This document shows, piece after piece, positions 9,450 to 20,113 of a DNA stretch of 64,000 nt (positions are counted from its first letter, which is position 1; every line of letters starts with the position of its first letter). The translations under genes and the position numbers were made by a program. Source of the DNA: Streptococcus oralis (lineage in GTDB: Bacteria; Bacillota; Bacilli; Lactobacillales; Streptococcaceae); assembly GCF_021497945.1 (NCBI RefSeq), contig NZ_CP046524.1, forward strand, positions 841,501-905,500, written 5' to 3'. The notes under the pieces are model-generated. The model saw only the letters and a list, made by a program, of their open reading frames with translations, did not search any database and was not told the origin of the DNA.

Positions 9450-10730
9450 ATGACTCGTGAATTTAAATTTGAAACCCTACAATTACACGCTGGGCAGGTG
9501 GTTGATCCAGCTACCAAGTCTCGTGCAGTGCCAATTTATCAGACAACATCCTTTGTTTTTGATGATACGCAAGAAGCTGCAGACCTCTTTGCCTTAAAGA
9601 AAGCAGGAAATATCTATACTCGCATCACCAATCCTACAACAGCGGCCTTTGAAGAACGAATTGCTGCTCTTGAAGGTGGTGTTGGAGCGCTAGCGACAGC
9701 ATCAGGTATGGCTGCTGTAACCTACACTATTTTGGCGCTTGCTCACGCAGGTGACCATGTGGTGGCTGCGTCAACTATTTACGGTGGGACCTTCAACCTC
9801 TTGAAGGAAACCCTTCCTCGTTATGGGATCACAACAACCTTTGTGGATGTGGATAATTTGGAAGAAGTGGAAGCAGCTATCAATGACAATACCAAGCTTG
9901 TCTTGATTGAAACCTTGGGGAATCCCTTGATTAACATTCCTGACTTGGAAAAATTGGCTGAGATTGCGCATAAACACCAGATTCCTCTCGTTTCGGACAA
10001 TACTTTTGCCACACCATATTTGATTAACGTCTTCTCTCACGGTGTAGATATTGCCATTCACTCAGCAACTAAGTTTATTGGTGGACATGGTACGACTATT
10101 GGAGGACTGATTGTCGATAGCGGTCGTTTTGACTGGGAAGCTTCAGGAAAATTCCCTCAATTTGTTGAGGAAGACCCAAGTTACCATAACTTGAGCTATA
10201 CTCGTGATGTTGGGGCAGCAGCCTTTATTATCGCTGTTCGTGTCCAATTGCTTCGTGATACAGGTGCGGCCTTGTCGCCATTTAATGCCTTTCTCTTGCT
10301 CCAAGGGCTTGAAACTCTCTCTCTTCGTGTCGAACGCCATGTGCAAAATGCAGAGAAAATTGTTGATTTCCTTGTCAGCCATCCTAAGGTAGAGAAGGTA
10401 AATTATCCAAAACTCGCTGACAGTCCTTACCATGCCTTGGCTGAGAAATATTTGCCAAAAGGTGTGGGTTCAATCTTTACCTTCCATGTTAAAGGTGGAG
10501 AGGCAGAAGCTCGCAAGGTGATTGATAATTTGGAAATCTTCTCTGACCTTGCAAACGTAGCAGATGCCAAATCTCTTGTTGTCCATCCAGCGACGACCAC
10601 TCACGGTCAGTTGTCAGAAAAAGACCTAGAAGCAGCAGGAGTCACACCAAACCAAATCCGCTTGTCGATCGGTCTTGAAAATGTAGATGATCTGATTGAA
10701 GATTTGCGCTTGGCCTTGGAAAAAGTATAA
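9450..10730 (+). CDS. metY: O-acetylhomoserine sulfhydrylase, PLP enzyme
   Basis: Uses O-acetyl-homoserine (or -serine) and sulfide to make homocysteine or cysteine; family Cys/Met metabolism PLP enzymes. 426 residues from the ATG at 9450, which has GGAGG nine bases upstream; the open frame continues further upstream but across the promoter. The PLP lysine is about Lys208 in [10 protein letters not shown], and YTRITNPTT at 56-64 is the classic N-terminal motif. The length over 400 and the insert around [12 protein letters not shown] favour the sulfhydrylase (MetY/CysD) rather than cystathionine synthase. Confidence 0.88.
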   Translation: MTREFKFETLQLHAGQVVDPATKSRAVPIYQTTSFVFDDTQEAADLFALKKAGNIYTRITNPTTAAFEERIAALEGGVGALATASGMAAVTYTILALAHAGDHVVAASTIYGGTFNLLKETLPRYGITTTFVDVDNLEEVEAAINDNTKLVLIETLGNPLINIPDLEKLAEIAHKHQIPLVSDNTFATPYLINVFSHGVDIAIHSATKFIGGHGTTIGGLIVDSGRFDWEASGKFPQFVEEDPSYHNLSYTRDVGAAAFIIAVRVQLLRDTGAALSPFNAFLLLQGLETLSLRVERHVQNAEKIVDFLVSHPKVEKVNYPKLADSPYHALAEKYLPKGVGSIFTFHVKGGEAEARKVIDNLEIFSDLANVADAKSLVVHPATTTHGQLSEKDLEAAGVTPNQIRLSIGLENVDDLIEDLRLALEKV

Positions 10731-10741
10731 AGTAAACAGAT

Positions 10742-10769
10742 AAACAGTGGGTTTCGACTCACTGTTTTT
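10742..10769 (+). terminator. Terminator of metY
   Basis: AAACAGTGGGT (10742-10752), a TTCG tetraloop, and ACTCACTGTTT (10757-10767) plus T residues. Confidence 0.85.
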
Positions 10770-10823
10770 GATTTTCCCTCAGGCATGATATAATGGTTAC
10801 AGAAGTCTAGAAAGAGGAAAGTT

Positions 10824-12098
10824 ATGAACGAAATCAAATGTCCCAACTGTGGGGAAGTCTTTACAGTAAATGAGAGTCAGTATGCCGAACTCTTGTCGCA
10901 AGTGAGAACGACAGAGTTTGATAAGGAATTGCACGATCGCATGAAGCAGGAACTAGCTTTGGCTGAACAAAAGGCTATGAATGAGCAACAGTCTAAACTG
11001 GCTCAAAAGGACCAAGAAATTGCACAATTGCAGAATCAAATCCAAAACTTTGATACAGAGAAGGAATTGGCCAAGAAAGAAGTTGAACAGACAAGCAATG
11101 AGGCCTTATTGGCAAAGGACAAGGAAGTACAGGCCTTGGAAAACCAATTGGCTACCTTGCGTTTAGAGCATGAAAATCAACTGCAAAAGACCCTTTCTGA
11201 CCTTGAAAAAGAACGGGATCAAGTTAAAAATCAGCTCCTCTTGCAAGAAAAGGAAAATGAGCTGTCTTTGGCTTCTGTTAAGCAGAATTACGAAGCCCAG
11301 CTTAAGGCAGCCAGTGAACAAGTTGAGTTTTATAAGAATTTCAAAGCTCAACAATCCACAAAAGCTATCGGTGAAAGTTTGGAACAGTATGCAGAGAGTG
11401 AGTTCAATAAGGTTCGTAGTTTTGCCTTTCCAAATGCCTACTTTGAGAAGGATAACAAGGTTTCTGCGCGTGGGTCTAAGGGTGACTTTATCTTCCGTGA
11501 ATGTGATGAAAATGAGGTGGAAATTATTTCCATCATGTTTGAGATGAAAAACGAAGCGGATGGAACAGAGAAGAAGCACAAGAATGCCGATTTTTATAAG
11601 GAATTGGACAAGGACCGTCGTGAAAAGAACTGTGAGTATGCCGTTTTGGTGACTATGTTAGAATCAGATAACGACTACTTTAACACAGGAATTGTTGACG
11701 TCAGTCACGAGTATGAAAAGATGTATGTGGTTCGTCCACAGTTCTTTATCCAGTTGATTGGACTCTTGCGTAATGCGGCTCTTAATTCCCTTAAATACAA
11801 GCAAGAGTTGGTCTTGGTCCGGGAGCAGAATATCGATATTACGCATTTTGAAGAAGACTTGGATGCCTTCAAAGTAGCTTTTGCCAAAAACTACAACTCT
11901 GCTTCAACCAACTTTGGAAAAGCTATCGATGAAATCGATAAGGCTATTAAGCGTATGGAAGAGGTCAAAAAGTTCCTAACTACGTCTGAAAACCAACTCC
12001 GCCTCGCTAACAACAAATTGGAAGATGTTTCGGTTAAAAAACTAACGCGAAAAAATCCAACTATGAAGGCTAAGTTTGAAGCGCTGAAGGGAGAGTAG
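10824..12098 (+). CDS. DUF2130 coiled-coil protein
   Basis: 424 residues. It starts with a zinc-knuckle-like CPNCGEVF at 6-13, then a long glutamine- and glutamate-rich coiled coil (about 30-175), then a compact C-terminal domain beginning YKNFKAQQSTKAIGESLEQY, which is the DUF2130 signature with SKGDFIFRE and MFEMKNEADGTEKKHKN. DUF2130 has been linked at the fold level to restriction-endonuclease-like proteins, and the E-x-K pair in MFEMKNE would suit that. A TGA-TATAAT -10 lies at 10786-10794. Biological role unknown. Confidence 0.85.
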   Translation: MNEIKCPNCGEVFTVNESQYAELLSQVRTTEFDKELHDRMKQELALAEQKAMNEQQSKLAQKDQEIAQLQNQIQNFDTEKELAKKEVEQTSNEALLAKDKEVQALENQLATLRLEHENQLQKTLSDLEKERDQVKNQLLLQEKENELSLASVKQNYEAQLKAASEQVEFYKNFKAQQSTKAIGESLEQYAESEFNKVRSFAFPNAYFEKDNKVSARGSKGDFIFRECDENEVEIISIMFEMKNEADGTEKKHKNADFYKELDKDRREKNCEYAVLVTMLESDNDYFNTGIVDVSHEYEKMYVVRPQFFIQLIGLLRNAALNSLKYKQELVLVREQNIDITHFEEDLDAFKVAFAKNYNSASTNFGKAIDEIDKAIKRMEEVKKFLTTSENQLRLANNKLEDVSVKKLTRKNPTMKAKFEALKGE

Positions 12099-12154
12099 TT
12101 TCATTTGTAATGTATGGTGGTACTAGTTCAACAATATGAATGGGGAATTATATA

Positions 12155-13048
12155 ATGAATAATAAAAGTTTAATACCTATGCCTGATCTCAATTTGGATG
12201 ACATAGTTCATCTATCAAAAGAAAATGAAAAGTTAATTGTTAATTTTCTAAGTACATCAGATGAGTTACATACAATCAATCAATTTTATCATGTCTATAT
12301 CTTTAATTTTTGTCAAATATTTTATCACTTTGAGTTGGATACTAACGATAACATAAGGAAACAAAATGGTTTGAATGGTGATGAATTCATTATTATTAAT
12401 TCTTTACTTATAAATTTAATGAGTTCATCTAAGACTTTAGTTGATTTGTTAATCAACTTTGATAAAAAGTATTCACAAAAGTTAGAAAAAATGATAAACA
12501 AAATATATGATTCTGAGCTTTCGTATATATTAATTATGACTTTAAGAAATTTCGCATTGCATGGGCACATTCCTCTATATTTCAATCAAAATAGGTATAG
12601 CTTTAATTTAGATTATATACTAAAAGAAGGTGAAAAGTTTAATTTCAGTAAGTCATCAAAGGAAGCTTTCACAAAAATTCGTGATGAAATTAGGCATGTG
12701 TATGGAGATATAGCAAATATTGCTTTTACAAAAACTCTTATGGATTTTCACCTTAATTTACTAAAGATTTATTATCAATTTTATATCGAAAATCAATCTT
12801 TATTAGAAAGTTTCTTTAAATCTGTAGAGTTAAAATTACAAAAAGAGAAAAGAAAAATAAAAAATGGACAATTAATTATAGAGATTGATGGGGAACTTCA
12901 CAGTATTATAATGTGCAGTAAAACAAAATTGTTTAAGAAACTAATGCGGGAAGCAAAAATTAACTTTTACGATTTTAAGAACCAAAAGTCAAAAAGTCGT
13001 AGGGATAAAAAGTTAAAAGATAGCAGTAAACTAGGAAACAACACATGA
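12155..13048 (+). CDS. AT-rich orphan gene, possible HEPN-like protein
   Basis: 297 residues from the ATG at 12155 (GGGGA ribosome site at 12142-12146). It is much more AT-rich than its neighbours: the line 12421-12480 has 15 G/C in 60. It is mainly alpha-helical, with a middle motif [12 protein letters not shown], an R-x4-H pattern like that of HEPN RNases, and a very lysine-rich C-terminus. No membrane segment. The stop overlaps the truB start (ATGA), so it is slotted between DUF2130 and truB. Family not recognised; the HEPN reading is inference. Confidence 0.6.
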   Translation: MNNKSLIPMPDLNLDDIVHLSKENEKLIVNFLSTSDELHTINQFYHVYIFNFCQIFYHFELDTNDNIRKQNGLNGDEFIIINSLLINLMSSSKTLVDLLINFDKKYSQKLEKMINKIYDSELSYILIMTLRNFALHGHIPLYFNQNRYSFNLDYILKEGEKFNFSKSSKEAFTKIRDEIRHVYGDIANIAFTKTLMDFHLNLLKIYYQFYIENQSLLESFFKSVELKLQKEKRKIKNGQLIIEIDGELHSIIMCSKTKLFKKLMREAKINFYDFKNQKSKSRRDKKLKDSSKLGNNT

Positions 13049-13923
13049 ACGGTATTATCAACTTAAAAAAAGAAGCGGGGATGACCTCGCATGACGCGGT
13101 TTTTAAACTGCGTAAGATTTTGGGAACTAAGAAGATTGGTCATGGTGGGACCTTGGATCCGAATGTGGTGGGTGTTTTGCCCATTGCGGTTGGCAAGGCG
13201 ACCCGCATGGTCGAGTTTATGCAGGACGAGGGTAAGGTCTATGATGGGGAAATCACTCTGGGCTATTCCACGACGACTGAGGATGCTAGTGGGGAAGTAG
13301 TCGCAGAGACTCCTGTTTTGTCGCCCTTGGATGAAACCATTGTCGATGAAGCGATTGCTAGTCTGACTGGGCCTATTACTCAGATTCCGCCTATGTATTC
13401 GGCTGTCAAGGTTGATGGTCGCAAGCTCTATGAGTATGCGCGTGCTGGTCAGGAAGTGGAGCGTCCAGAACGTCAGGTGACTATTTATCAATTTGAACGG
13501 ACAAGTCATATTTCTTATGAGGATCACCTCGCACGATTCACTTTTCGTGTAAAATGTAGCAAAGGAACTTATATCCGTACCTTATCAGTTGACTTGGGAG
13601 AGAAGCTTGGTTATGCGGCTCATATGTCGCATCTGACTCGAACCAGTGCTGCAGGTTTACAACTGGAAGATGCTCTTACCTTGGACGAAATTGCTGAAAA
13701 GGTGGAGGCTGGTCAACTGGACTTTCTCCATCCTCTAGAGATTGGAACGGGGGATCTTGTCAAAGTTTTTCTAAGTCCAGAAGAGGCTACAGAAGTGCGC
13801 TTTGGCCGTTTTATAGAGCTAGATCAGTCGGATAAGGAGATAGCTGCCTTTGAAGATGATAAATTGCTAGCAATTCTAGAAAAACGGGGCAATCTCTACA
13901 AGCCAAGGAAGGTTTTTGGCTAG
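13045..13923 (+). CDS. truB: tRNA pseudouridine-55 synthase
   Basis: Makes the universal pseudouridine 55 in the T loop of tRNA. 292 residues; the catalytic aspartate is Asp38 in [23 protein letters not shown] and the C-terminal PUA-like region are present. The start codon is the A of the upstream gene's TGA (ATGA), with AGGAAA as ribosome site, so expression may now be coupled to the AT-rich gene. No promoter of its own is obvious. Confidence 0.97.
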   Translation: MNGIINLKKEAGMTSHDAVFKLRKILGTKKIGHGGTLDPNVVGVLPIAVGKATRMVEFMQDEGKVYDGEITLGYSTTTEDASGEVVAETPVLSPLDETIVDEAIASLTGPITQIPPMYSAVKVDGRKLYEYARAGQEVERPERQVTIYQFERTSHISYEDHLARFTFRVKCSKGTYIRTLSVDLGEKLGYAAHMSHLTRTSAAGLQLEDALTLDEIAEKVEAGQLDFLHPLEIGTGDLVKVFLSPEEATEVRFGRFIELDQSDKEIAAFEDDKLLAILEKRGNLYKPRKVFG

Positions 13924-14037
13924 TCTAACTGGGTGTAAGTATTAGAATTGTGTTACCCATAATCTATCCAAAATCAGACTATAATTTTTGTTAAAAATGT
14001 GATAGAATAGACGACGGATAAAAAAACGGAGGATAGC

Positions 14038-14676
14038 ATGCAAAATAGACCAATCATTATCGGAGTGACAGGTGGTTCTGGTGGTGGTAAGACCAGTGTT
14101 TCAAGAGCCATTTTATCGCATTTCCCTGATGAAAAGATTTCCATGATTGAGCACGATTCATACTACAAGGATCAGTCTCATTTGACCTTTGAAGAGCGGG
14201 TCAAAACTAACTATGACCATCCTTTTGCCTTTGATACAGACTTGATGATTGAGCAGATTAAGGAATTGTTGGCAGGGCGTCCAGTAGACATTCCGACTTA
14301 TGACTATACAGAGCATACACGGAGCAGCAAGACCTATCGTCAGGAGCCTCAAGATGTTTTTATCGTTGAGGGGATTTTGGTCTTGGAGGACAAGCGCCTG
14401 CGTGATTTGATGGATATCAAGATTTTTGTGGATACAGATGATGACGTGCGTATTATTCGTCGTATCAAGCGTGATATGGAGGAGCGCGGCCGTAGTCTGG
14501 ATAGCGTTATTGACCAATATCTGGGTGTGGTCAAACCCATGTACCACCAGTTTATCGAGCCGACCAAGCGCTATGCGGATATCGTCATTCCTGAGGGAGT
14601 CAGCAATACAGTCGCTATCGACCTTTTGACCACCAAGATTGCAAAGATTTTGGAAGAAGCACGAAACAGCAAATAA
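14038..14676 (+). CDS. udk: Uridine kinase
   Basis: Phosphorylates uridine and cytidine to the 5'-monophosphates in pyrimidine salvage, using ATP or GTP. 212 residues with the P-loop GGSGGGKT at 12-19, the nucleoside-binding EHDSYYKDQ, and [10 protein letters not shown]. It has a GGAGG ribosome site and an extended -10 (TGA-TAGAAT) just upstream. It is a single gene closed by a terminator. Confidence 0.96.
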   Translation: MQNRPIIIGVTGGSGGGKTSVSRAILSHFPDEKISMIEHDSYYKDQSHLTFEERVKTNYDHPFAFDTDLMIEQIKELLAGRPVDIPTYDYTEHTRSSKTYRQEPQDVFIVEGILVLEDKRLRDLMDIKIFVDTDDDVRIIRRIKRDMEERGRSLDSVIDQYLGVVKPMYHQFIEPTKRYADIVIPEGVSNTVAIDLLTTKIAKILEEARNSK

Positions 14677-14682
14677 TCAGAT

Positions 14683-14706
14683 GAGGAGGCCTAGCCTCCT
14701 TTTTCT
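14683..14706 (+). terminator. Terminator of udk
   Basis: AGGAGGC (14684-14690), loop CTA, GCCTCCT (14694-14700), then TTTTT. Confidence 0.88.
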
Positions 14707-14755
14707 ATTTTTCCTTTAGTTTCAGTAGGAAAAAGGTGATTTTTAAGCATGTTTT

Positions 14756-14795
14756 TGGTATAATAATACCCATGGAAAAGCAAGAAAATGAATAG
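14756..14795 (+). promoter_or_regulatory. xseA promoter and a 7-codon upstream ORF
   Basis: TGG-TATAAT ends at 14764. An ATG at 14772 follows after seven bases and opens MEKQENE, ending TAG at 14793-14795, nine bases before the xseA start. Transcription from this -10 would begin at or near that ATG, so the small ORF would be leaderless. Confidence 0.4.
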
Positions 14796-14804
14796 TAGGT
14801 GGAG

Positions 14805-16145
14805 ATGGAAAAGTATTTATCGGTAACAACTTTGACCAAGTATCTGAAAATGAAATTCGATAAAGACCCTTACTTGGAACGGGTCTATTTAACTGGTCAA
14901 GTTTCCAACTTTCGTAAACGTCCTACTCACCAATATTTCTCCCTAAAAGATGACCGAGCAGTCATTCAAGCGACTATTTGGTCTGGGATTTATCAAAAAT
15001 TAGGCTTCGACCTCGAAGAAGGAATGAAGATCAATGTGATTGGGCGTGTACAGGTCTATGAACCAAGTGGGAGTTATTCCATCATCATTGAAAAGGCAGA
15101 GCCTGATGGGGTTGGGGCGCTTGCGATTCAGTTTGAGCAACTCAAGAAAAAATTGACGGAAGAAGGTCTGTTTCAAGAACGCTTCAAGCAACCTTTGCCC
15201 CAGTTTTCAAAGAGAATTGGTGTAGTGACAAGCCGTAGCGGAGCTGTTATTCGAGATATTATCACGACCGTCAGCAGGCGCTTTCCAGGTGTCGACATTC
15301 TTCTCTATCCGACCAAGGTTCAAGGAGATGGAGCTGCTGAGGAAATAGCACGGAATATTGCTCGTGCCAATCAGCGTGAGGACCTAGATGTCCTCATCAT
15401 TGGTCGTGGTGGTGGTTCGATCGAGGATCTCTGGGCCTTTAACGAAGAGATTGTGGTACGGGCTATTTTTGAATCTCGCTTGCCAATCATTTCTAGTGTT
15501 GGGCATGAGACGGATGTGACCTTGGCAGATTTTGTAGCGGATCGTCGGGCGGCAACGCCAACGGCTGCAGCAGAACTGGCAACACCTGTGACTAAGTTGG
15601 ATTTCTTGACCCATTTGCAAAATCAGGAAAAACGGATGGCGACAGCTGTACAAAATGTCCTGTCAAGAAAAAAAGAAGCTCTGAAAAAATGCAGTCAGTC
15701 TGTTATCTTTAGACAACCAGAGCGCTTGTATGACGGCTATTTGCAACGCTTGGACCAGCTGCAACTGCGCTTAAAACAAAGTTTGCGAACACGGATTTCC
15801 GATAACAAGCAATTAGTCCAAGCAAGGACACACCAATTGGTGCAATTATCACCTGTTACCAAAATCCAACGCTATCAGGATCGGCTTGCTCAGTTGGACA
15901 AGCTCCTCCGTAGCCAAATGGCGTTAGTTTATGATGCCAAGGTTGCTGAAGTCAAGCGACTTTCAGAAGCCTTGCTGATGTTGGATACCAGTCGAATCGT
16001 GGCGCGTGGCTATGCAATTGTCAAAAAAGAAGAGTCAGTAGTAGATTCGGTTGAGAAGTTGAAGGAAAAAGACCAAGTGACGCTTTTGATGCGAGATGGT
16101 CAAGTAGAATTAGAGGTTAAAGATGTCAAAACAAAAGAAATTTGA
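14805..16145 (+). CDS. xseA: Exodeoxyribonuclease VII large subunit
   Basis: Catalytic subunit of the single-strand exonuclease used in repair. 446 residues from the ATG at 14805 (AGG at 14797-14799); a GTG at 14799 overlaps that ribosome site. It has an N-terminal OB fold ([13 protein letters not shown]), the catalytic core with [14 protein letters not shown] and [16 protein letters not shown], then a long coiled coil that binds the small subunits. It is the first gene of a run of seven closely packed or overlapping genes to 20842. Confidence 0.96.
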   Translation: MEKYLSVTTLTKYLKMKFDKDPYLERVYLTGQVSNFRKRPTHQYFSLKDDRAVIQATIWSGIYQKLGFDLEEGMKINVIGRVQVYEPSGSYSIIIEKAEPDGVGALAIQFEQLKKKLTEEGLFQERFKQPLPQFSKRIGVVTSRSGAVIRDIITTVSRRFPGVDILLYPTKVQGDGAAEEIARNIARANQREDLDVLIIGRGGGSIEDLWAFNEEIVVRAIFESRLPIISSVGHETDVTLADFVADRRAATPTAAAELATPVTKLDFLTHLQNQEKRMATAVQNVLSRKKEALKKCSQSVIFRQPERLYDGYLQRLDQLQLRLKQSLRTRISDNKQLVQARTHQLVQLSPVTKIQRYQDRLAQLDKLLRSQMALVYDAKVAEVKRLSEALLMLDTSRIVARGYAIVKKEESVVDSVEKLKEKDQVTLLMRDGQVELEVKDVKTKEI

Positions 16146-16335
16146 GGAAAATCTAGCAGAACTGGAAAGCATTGTCCAAAGTTTGGAAAATGGTGAGATT
16201 GCTCTAGAAGATGCGATTGCGGCCTTTCAAAAGGGTATGGTCTTGTCAAAAGAACTCCAAGCGACCTTGGACAAGGCTGAAAAAACCTTGGTTAAGGTCA
16301 TGCAAGAAGACGGAACAGAAAGTGATTTTGAATGA
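16123..16335 (+). CDS. xseB: Exodeoxyribonuclease VII small subunit
   Basis: 70 residues, the usual size for this helical hairpin subunit, which coats the coiled coil of XseA. It carries [20 protein letters not shown] and the family [13 protein letters not shown]. It overlaps the end of xseA by 23 bases and the next gene by 4, so the three are translationally coupled. Confidence 0.95.
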   Translation: MSKQKKFEENLAELESIVQSLENGEIALEDAIAAFQKGMVLSKELQATLDKAEKTLVKVMQEDGTESDFE

Positions 16336-17207
16336 AGAAGCAAGAAAAATTAGCTTTTGTGGAGTCGGCTTTGGAAGACTTTTATGGAGACCAGCAGTTT
16401 GCTTCTAGTTTACGAGAGTCTGTTCTCTACTCCATTCATGCTGGTGGCAAGCGTATTCGTCCTTTTCTCTTGTTAGAAGTTCTGGAATCCCTGCAAGTAG
16501 TTATCCAACCTGCACATGCTCAAGTGGCAGCGGCCTTGGAAATGATTCACACAGGAAGCTTGATTCACGATGACCTTCCAGCTATGGATGACGACGATTA
16601 TCGTCGGGGGCGCTTGACAAATCATAAAAAATTTGGCGAAGCAATGGCCATTTTAGCAGGAGATGCTTTGTTCCTAGATCCCTATGCCTTGATAGCGCAG
16701 GCAGATTTGCCAAGTCAGATCAAGGTGGACTTGATTGCCAACTTATCCCTTGCTTCAGGAAGTCTGGGAATGGTTGCAGGGCAGGTTTTGGACATGGAAG
16801 GCGAACACCAACATTTGTCTTTGGAAGAACTTCAGACCATTCATGCTAATAAAACAGGAAAATTACTAGCCTATCCTTTCCAAGCAGCAGCTATCATAGC
16901 AGAATTAGCACCTGAAATCCAAACAAAATTGAAAACTGTGGGTGACTTGATCGGACTGGCCTTTCAAGTCAGAGATGATGTGCTGGATGTGACTGCTAGT
17001 TTTGAGGAAATTGGCAAGACGCCGCAAAAGGATTTACAGGCAGAAAAGTCAACCTATCCTGCCTTGTTGGGCTTGGAGGAGGCTATTGCCTTTTGTAACC
17101 AAACCTTGGATCAAGCCGAGGCTAAATTAGAAGAAATTGCCCAGCAAGTCAGCTTTGAAAAAGAGCCGATTGTGAAAGTAGTAGAAAGTTTGAGAATCAA
17201 TGGCTAA
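16332..17207 (+). CDS. ispA: Farnesyl diphosphate synthase family enzyme
   Basis: Condenses isopentenyl diphosphate with allylic diphosphates to make geranyl and farnesyl diphosphate for undecaprenol and quinone-type lipids. 291 residues. The first aspartate-rich motif is [10 protein letters not shown] at 80-89 and the second is RDDVLD near residue 217; GGKRIRP at 38-44 binds the diphosphate. The start overlaps xseB (ATGA) and the end overlaps tlyA by 8 bases. Confidence 0.94.
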   Translation: MKKQEKLAFVESALEDFYGDQQFASSLRESVLYSIHAGGKRIRPFLLLEVLESLQVVIQPAHAQVAAALEMIHTGSLIHDDLPAMDDDDYRRGRLTNHKKFGEAMAILAGDALFLDPYALIAQADLPSQIKVDLIANLSLASGSLGMVAGQVLDMEGEHQHLSLEELQTIHANKTGKLLAYPFQAAAIIAELAPEIQTKLKTVGDLIGLAFQVRDDVLDVTASFEEIGKTPQKDLQAEKSTYPALLGLEEAIAFCNQTLDQAEAKLEEIAQQVSFEKEPIVKVVESLRING

Positions 17208-18015
17208 GGAAAGAGTGGATGTACTAGCTTATAAACAGGGTTTGTTTGAAACGAGAGAACAAGCCAAGCGGGGTGTTATGGCTGGGCTCGTTGTGGCAGT
17301 GCTTAATGGGGAGCGCTTTGACAAACCAGGAGAGAAAATCCCAGATGATACTGAGTTGAAACTCAAAGGTGAAAAACTCAAGTATGTCAGCCGAGGTGGC
17401 TTGAAACTGGAAAAGGCCTTGCAAGTCTTTGATTTGTCAGTGGATGGGGCGACCACGATTGATATTGGTGCCTCTACTGGAGGATTTACCGACGTCATGT
17501 TGCAGAATGGTGCCGAACTTGTCTATGCGGTGGACGTTGGTACCAATCAGTTAGCCTGGAAATTGCGCCAAGATCCTCGGGTTGTCAGCATGGAGCAGTT
17601 TAATTTCCGCTATGCTGAAAAGACCGATTTTGAGCAGGAACCGAGCTTTGCCAGTATTGATGTGAGTTTCATTTCCCTTAGTCTTATCCTACCAGCCTTG
17701 CATCGTGTTTTGGCTGAACAAGGTCAGGTGGTGGCACTTGTCAAGCCTCAGTTTGAGGCTGGTCGTGAGCAGATTGGAAAAAATGGAATCATTCGCGATG
17801 CCAAGGTTCATCAACATGTCCTTGAATCTGTCACTGCTATGGCAGTTGAACAAGGTTTTTCAGTGTTTGGATTAGACTATTCACCAATCCAAGGTGGACA
17901 TGGGAATATCGAATTTCTGGCATATTTGAAAAAGGAAGAGGGAGCAAGTAACCAAGTTGCCCCTGAAATAGAAAAAGTTGTAGAGAGAGCACATAGAGAA
18001 TTTAAAGATGAATAA
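17200..18015 (+). CDS. tlyA: TlyA family rRNA methyltransferase (hemolysin A-like)
   Basis: 2'-O-ribose methyltransferase of rRNA in the TlyA family; often labelled hemolysin for historical reasons. 271 residues with an N-terminal S4 RNA-binding domain (about 1-65, YVSRGGLKLEKAL) and an SAM-binding Rossmann domain starting DIGASTGGFTDVML. The ending overlaps ahrC by 8 bases. Its position between ispA and the arginine-type repressor is the usual one in Firmicutes. Confidence 0.92.
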   Translation: MAKERVDVLAYKQGLFETREQAKRGVMAGLVVAVLNGERFDKPGEKIPDDTELKLKGEKLKYVSRGGLKLEKALQVFDLSVDGATTIDIGASTGGFTDVMLQNGAELVYAVDVGTNQLAWKLRQDPRVVSMEQFNFRYAEKTDFEQEPSFASIDVSFISLSLILPALHRVLAEQGQVVALVKPQFEAGREQIGKNGIIRDAKVHQHVLESVTAMAVEQGFSVFGLDYSPIQGGHGNIEFLAYLKKEEGASNQVAPEIEKVVERAHREFKDE

Positions 18016-18439
18016 AAAAGCAAGACTTGAAAAAATTAGAAGATTTGTAACAGATTATCAAATCGGAACACAGGAAGAAATCGTTGAGCATTTGAAGGAA
18101 GCAGGTATTTCTGCTACTCAAGCCACTGTCTCAAGGGACATCAAGGAGCTTGGTATTGTTAAAATTCCCTTGAAGAACAATAAATACATCTATGAATTGC
18201 CAAAAACAATTGTAAGAAGTTTGCAGTTGGCTGAGAATAACATAGTAGGTTCTGAGCGCATGGGAAATATGATCAATCTGGATGTCATTCCTGGGAATAC
18301 TGCCTTTGTCAAGAGTCAGCTGATGAATACTTTCTCAGAGAGAATTTTCAACTGTCTGGCAGACGACAACTCAATTTTGATTATCTTGAGAAATGAAGAA
18401 GACGCCAAGGAAATGTTTGAACAAGTAAAAAATTGGTAG
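18008..18439 (+). CDS. ahrC: ArgR/AhrC family arginine regulator
   Basis: Hexameric repressor/activator of arginine metabolism. 143 residues: winged-helix N-terminus with GTQEEIVEHLKEAGI and ATVSRDIKELGIVKI (recognition helix), and a C-terminal oligomerisation domain with PGNTAFVKSQL and CLADDNSILII for arginine binding. Streptococci have several ArgR copies; this is the one linked to recN, and which arginine genes it controls cannot be read here. Confidence 0.9.
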   Translation: MNKKARLEKIRRFVTDYQIGTQEEIVEHLKEAGISATQATVSRDIKELGIVKIPLKNNKYIYELPKTIVRSLQLAENNIVGSERMGNMINLDVIPGNTAFVKSQLMNTFSERIFNCLADDNSILIILRNEEDAKEMFEQVKNW

Positions 18440-18445
18440 GTTTAT

Positions 18446-20113
18446 ATGTTACTTGAAATTTCGATAAAAAACTTTGCCATTATAGAGGCGATTTCCCTCA
18501 ATTTTGAAAAGGGTATGACTGTTTTGACTGGGGAAACGGGTGCCGGAAAGTCTATCATTATAGACGCTATGAATCTCATGTTGGGGGCTCGTGCAACGAC
18601 AGATGTTATTCGTCATGGTGCGCCAAAGGCGGAGATTGAAGGGCTTTTCTCTGTTGAGAATAGCCGTTCTTTACAAGAACTCTTTGAAGAGCAAGGTTTA
18701 GAATTGGGTGATGAAATCATCATTCGTCGTGAAATTTTACAGAACGGGCGTAGCATCAGTCGAGTCAATGGGCAGATGGTCAATCTTTCTGTCTTGCGCG
18801 CAATCGGCCAACATCTTGTCGATATTCATGGTCAACATGACCAAGAAGAGTTAATGCGTCCACAACTTCATATCCAGATGCTGGATGAGTTTGGTGATGC
18901 CGCATTTTTGGAACTTAAACAAGCCTATCAGACAAGCTTTGACGCCTATCGCAAAATGCGTAAACAAGTTCTGGAAGTCAAGAAAAACCAGCAGGAACAC
19001 AAGTCTCGCATTGAGATGTTGGAATTTCAAATGGCAGAGATTGAAGCAGCAAACTTGCAGGCTGGTGAAGACTTGGCTCTCAACCAAGAACGAGATAAAC
19101 TCCTCAATTACAAGAATATAGCAGACACCTTGACAAATGCCTACACCATGTTGGACAATGAGGAGTTTTCTAGCCTAGCAAATGTCCGTTCCGCCATGAA
19201 TGACATGGAAAGTGTTGAAGAATACGACCCTGAATACCGTGAAATTTCAAGTTCTCTATCAGAAACCTACTATGTTTTAGAAGATATTACCAAGCGTTTG
19301 GAAGATATTATTGAGGACTTGGATTTTGATGGCAATCGCCTCATGCAGGTTGAGAATCGCTTAGACCTTCTGAATACTATTACCCGTAAATACGGTGGGA
19401 CTGTGGACGATGTTTTGCTTTATTTTGCCAAGATTACGGATGAGTATAATCTTTTGACAGGAAATAACCTTTCCTCCGAAGACATGGAAGCAGAACTCAA
19501 GAAATTGGAAATTAATCTTGTTGATTTGGCAGGGCAGCTTGCATCTGCTCGCCATGACTTGGCCCAGCAGCTAGAAGCTGAGATAAAACAAGAGTTGCAA
19601 GATCTTTATATGGAGAAGGCTCAATTTCAAGTTCGCTTTAGTAAGAGCAAGTTCAGCCGTGAAGGAAATGAAGCAGTTGAGTTTTACATTTCAACCAACC
19701 CTGGTGAAGACTTTAAACCTTTGGTCAAGGTGGCGTCTGGAGGAGAACTGTCTCGCCTCATGCTAGCTATTAAATCCGCCTTTTCTCGTAAAGAAGGCAA
19801 GACTAGTATTGTCTTTGATGAGGTGGATACGGGAGTTTCAGGTCGTGTTGCCCAAGCTATTGCTCAGAAGATTCATAAGATTGGCCAGCATGGTCAGGTT
19901 CTTGCTATTTCTCACCTTCCACAAGTAATTGCCATCGCGGATTATCAATTCTTTATTGAGAAGATTAGCGATGAGCACTCAACGGTGTCGACGGTTCGTC
20001 TCTTGACTTTAGAAGAGCGAGTAGAGGAAGTCGCTAAAATGTTGGCTGGGGAAAATGTAACCGAAGCGGCCCTTACCCAAGCGAGAGAATTATTGCAAAC
20101 GAGGAAGAAATAA
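18446..20113 (+). CDS. recN: DNA repair protein RecN
   Basis: SMC-like ATPase that gathers broken DNA ends for recombination. 555 residues: Walker A GETGAGKS at 29-36, a central coiled coil, then the C-terminal ABC signature SGGELSRLMLAIK and Walker B TSIVFDEVDTGVSG. It follows ahrC by 6 bases. The next gene starts on the base after its stop codon. Confidence 0.96.
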   Translation: MLLEISIKNFAIIEAISLNFEKGMTVLTGETGAGKSIIIDAMNLMLGARATTDVIRHGAPKAEIEGLFSVENSRSLQELFEEQGLELGDEIIIRREILQNGRSISRVNGQMVNLSVLRAIGQHLVDIHGQHDQEELMRPQLHIQMLDEFGDAAFLELKQAYQTSFDAYRKMRKQVLEVKKNQQEHKSRIEMLEFQMAEIEAANLQAGEDLALNQERDKLLNYKNIADTLTNAYTMLDNEEFSSLANVRSAMNDMESVEEYDPEYREISSSLSETYYVLEDITKRLEDIIEDLDFDGNRLMQVENRLDLLNTITRKYGGTVDDVLLYFAKITDEYNLLTGNNLSSEDMEAELKKLEINLVDLAGQLASARHDLAQQLEAEIKQELQDLYMEKAQFQVRFSKSKFSREGNEAVEFYISTNPGEDFKPLVKVASGGELSRLMLAIKSAFSRKEGKTSIVFDEVDTGVSGRVAQAIAQKIHKIGQHGQVLAISHLPQVIAIADYQFFIEKISDEHSTVSTVRLLTLEERVEEVAKMLAGENVTEAALTQARELLQTRKK

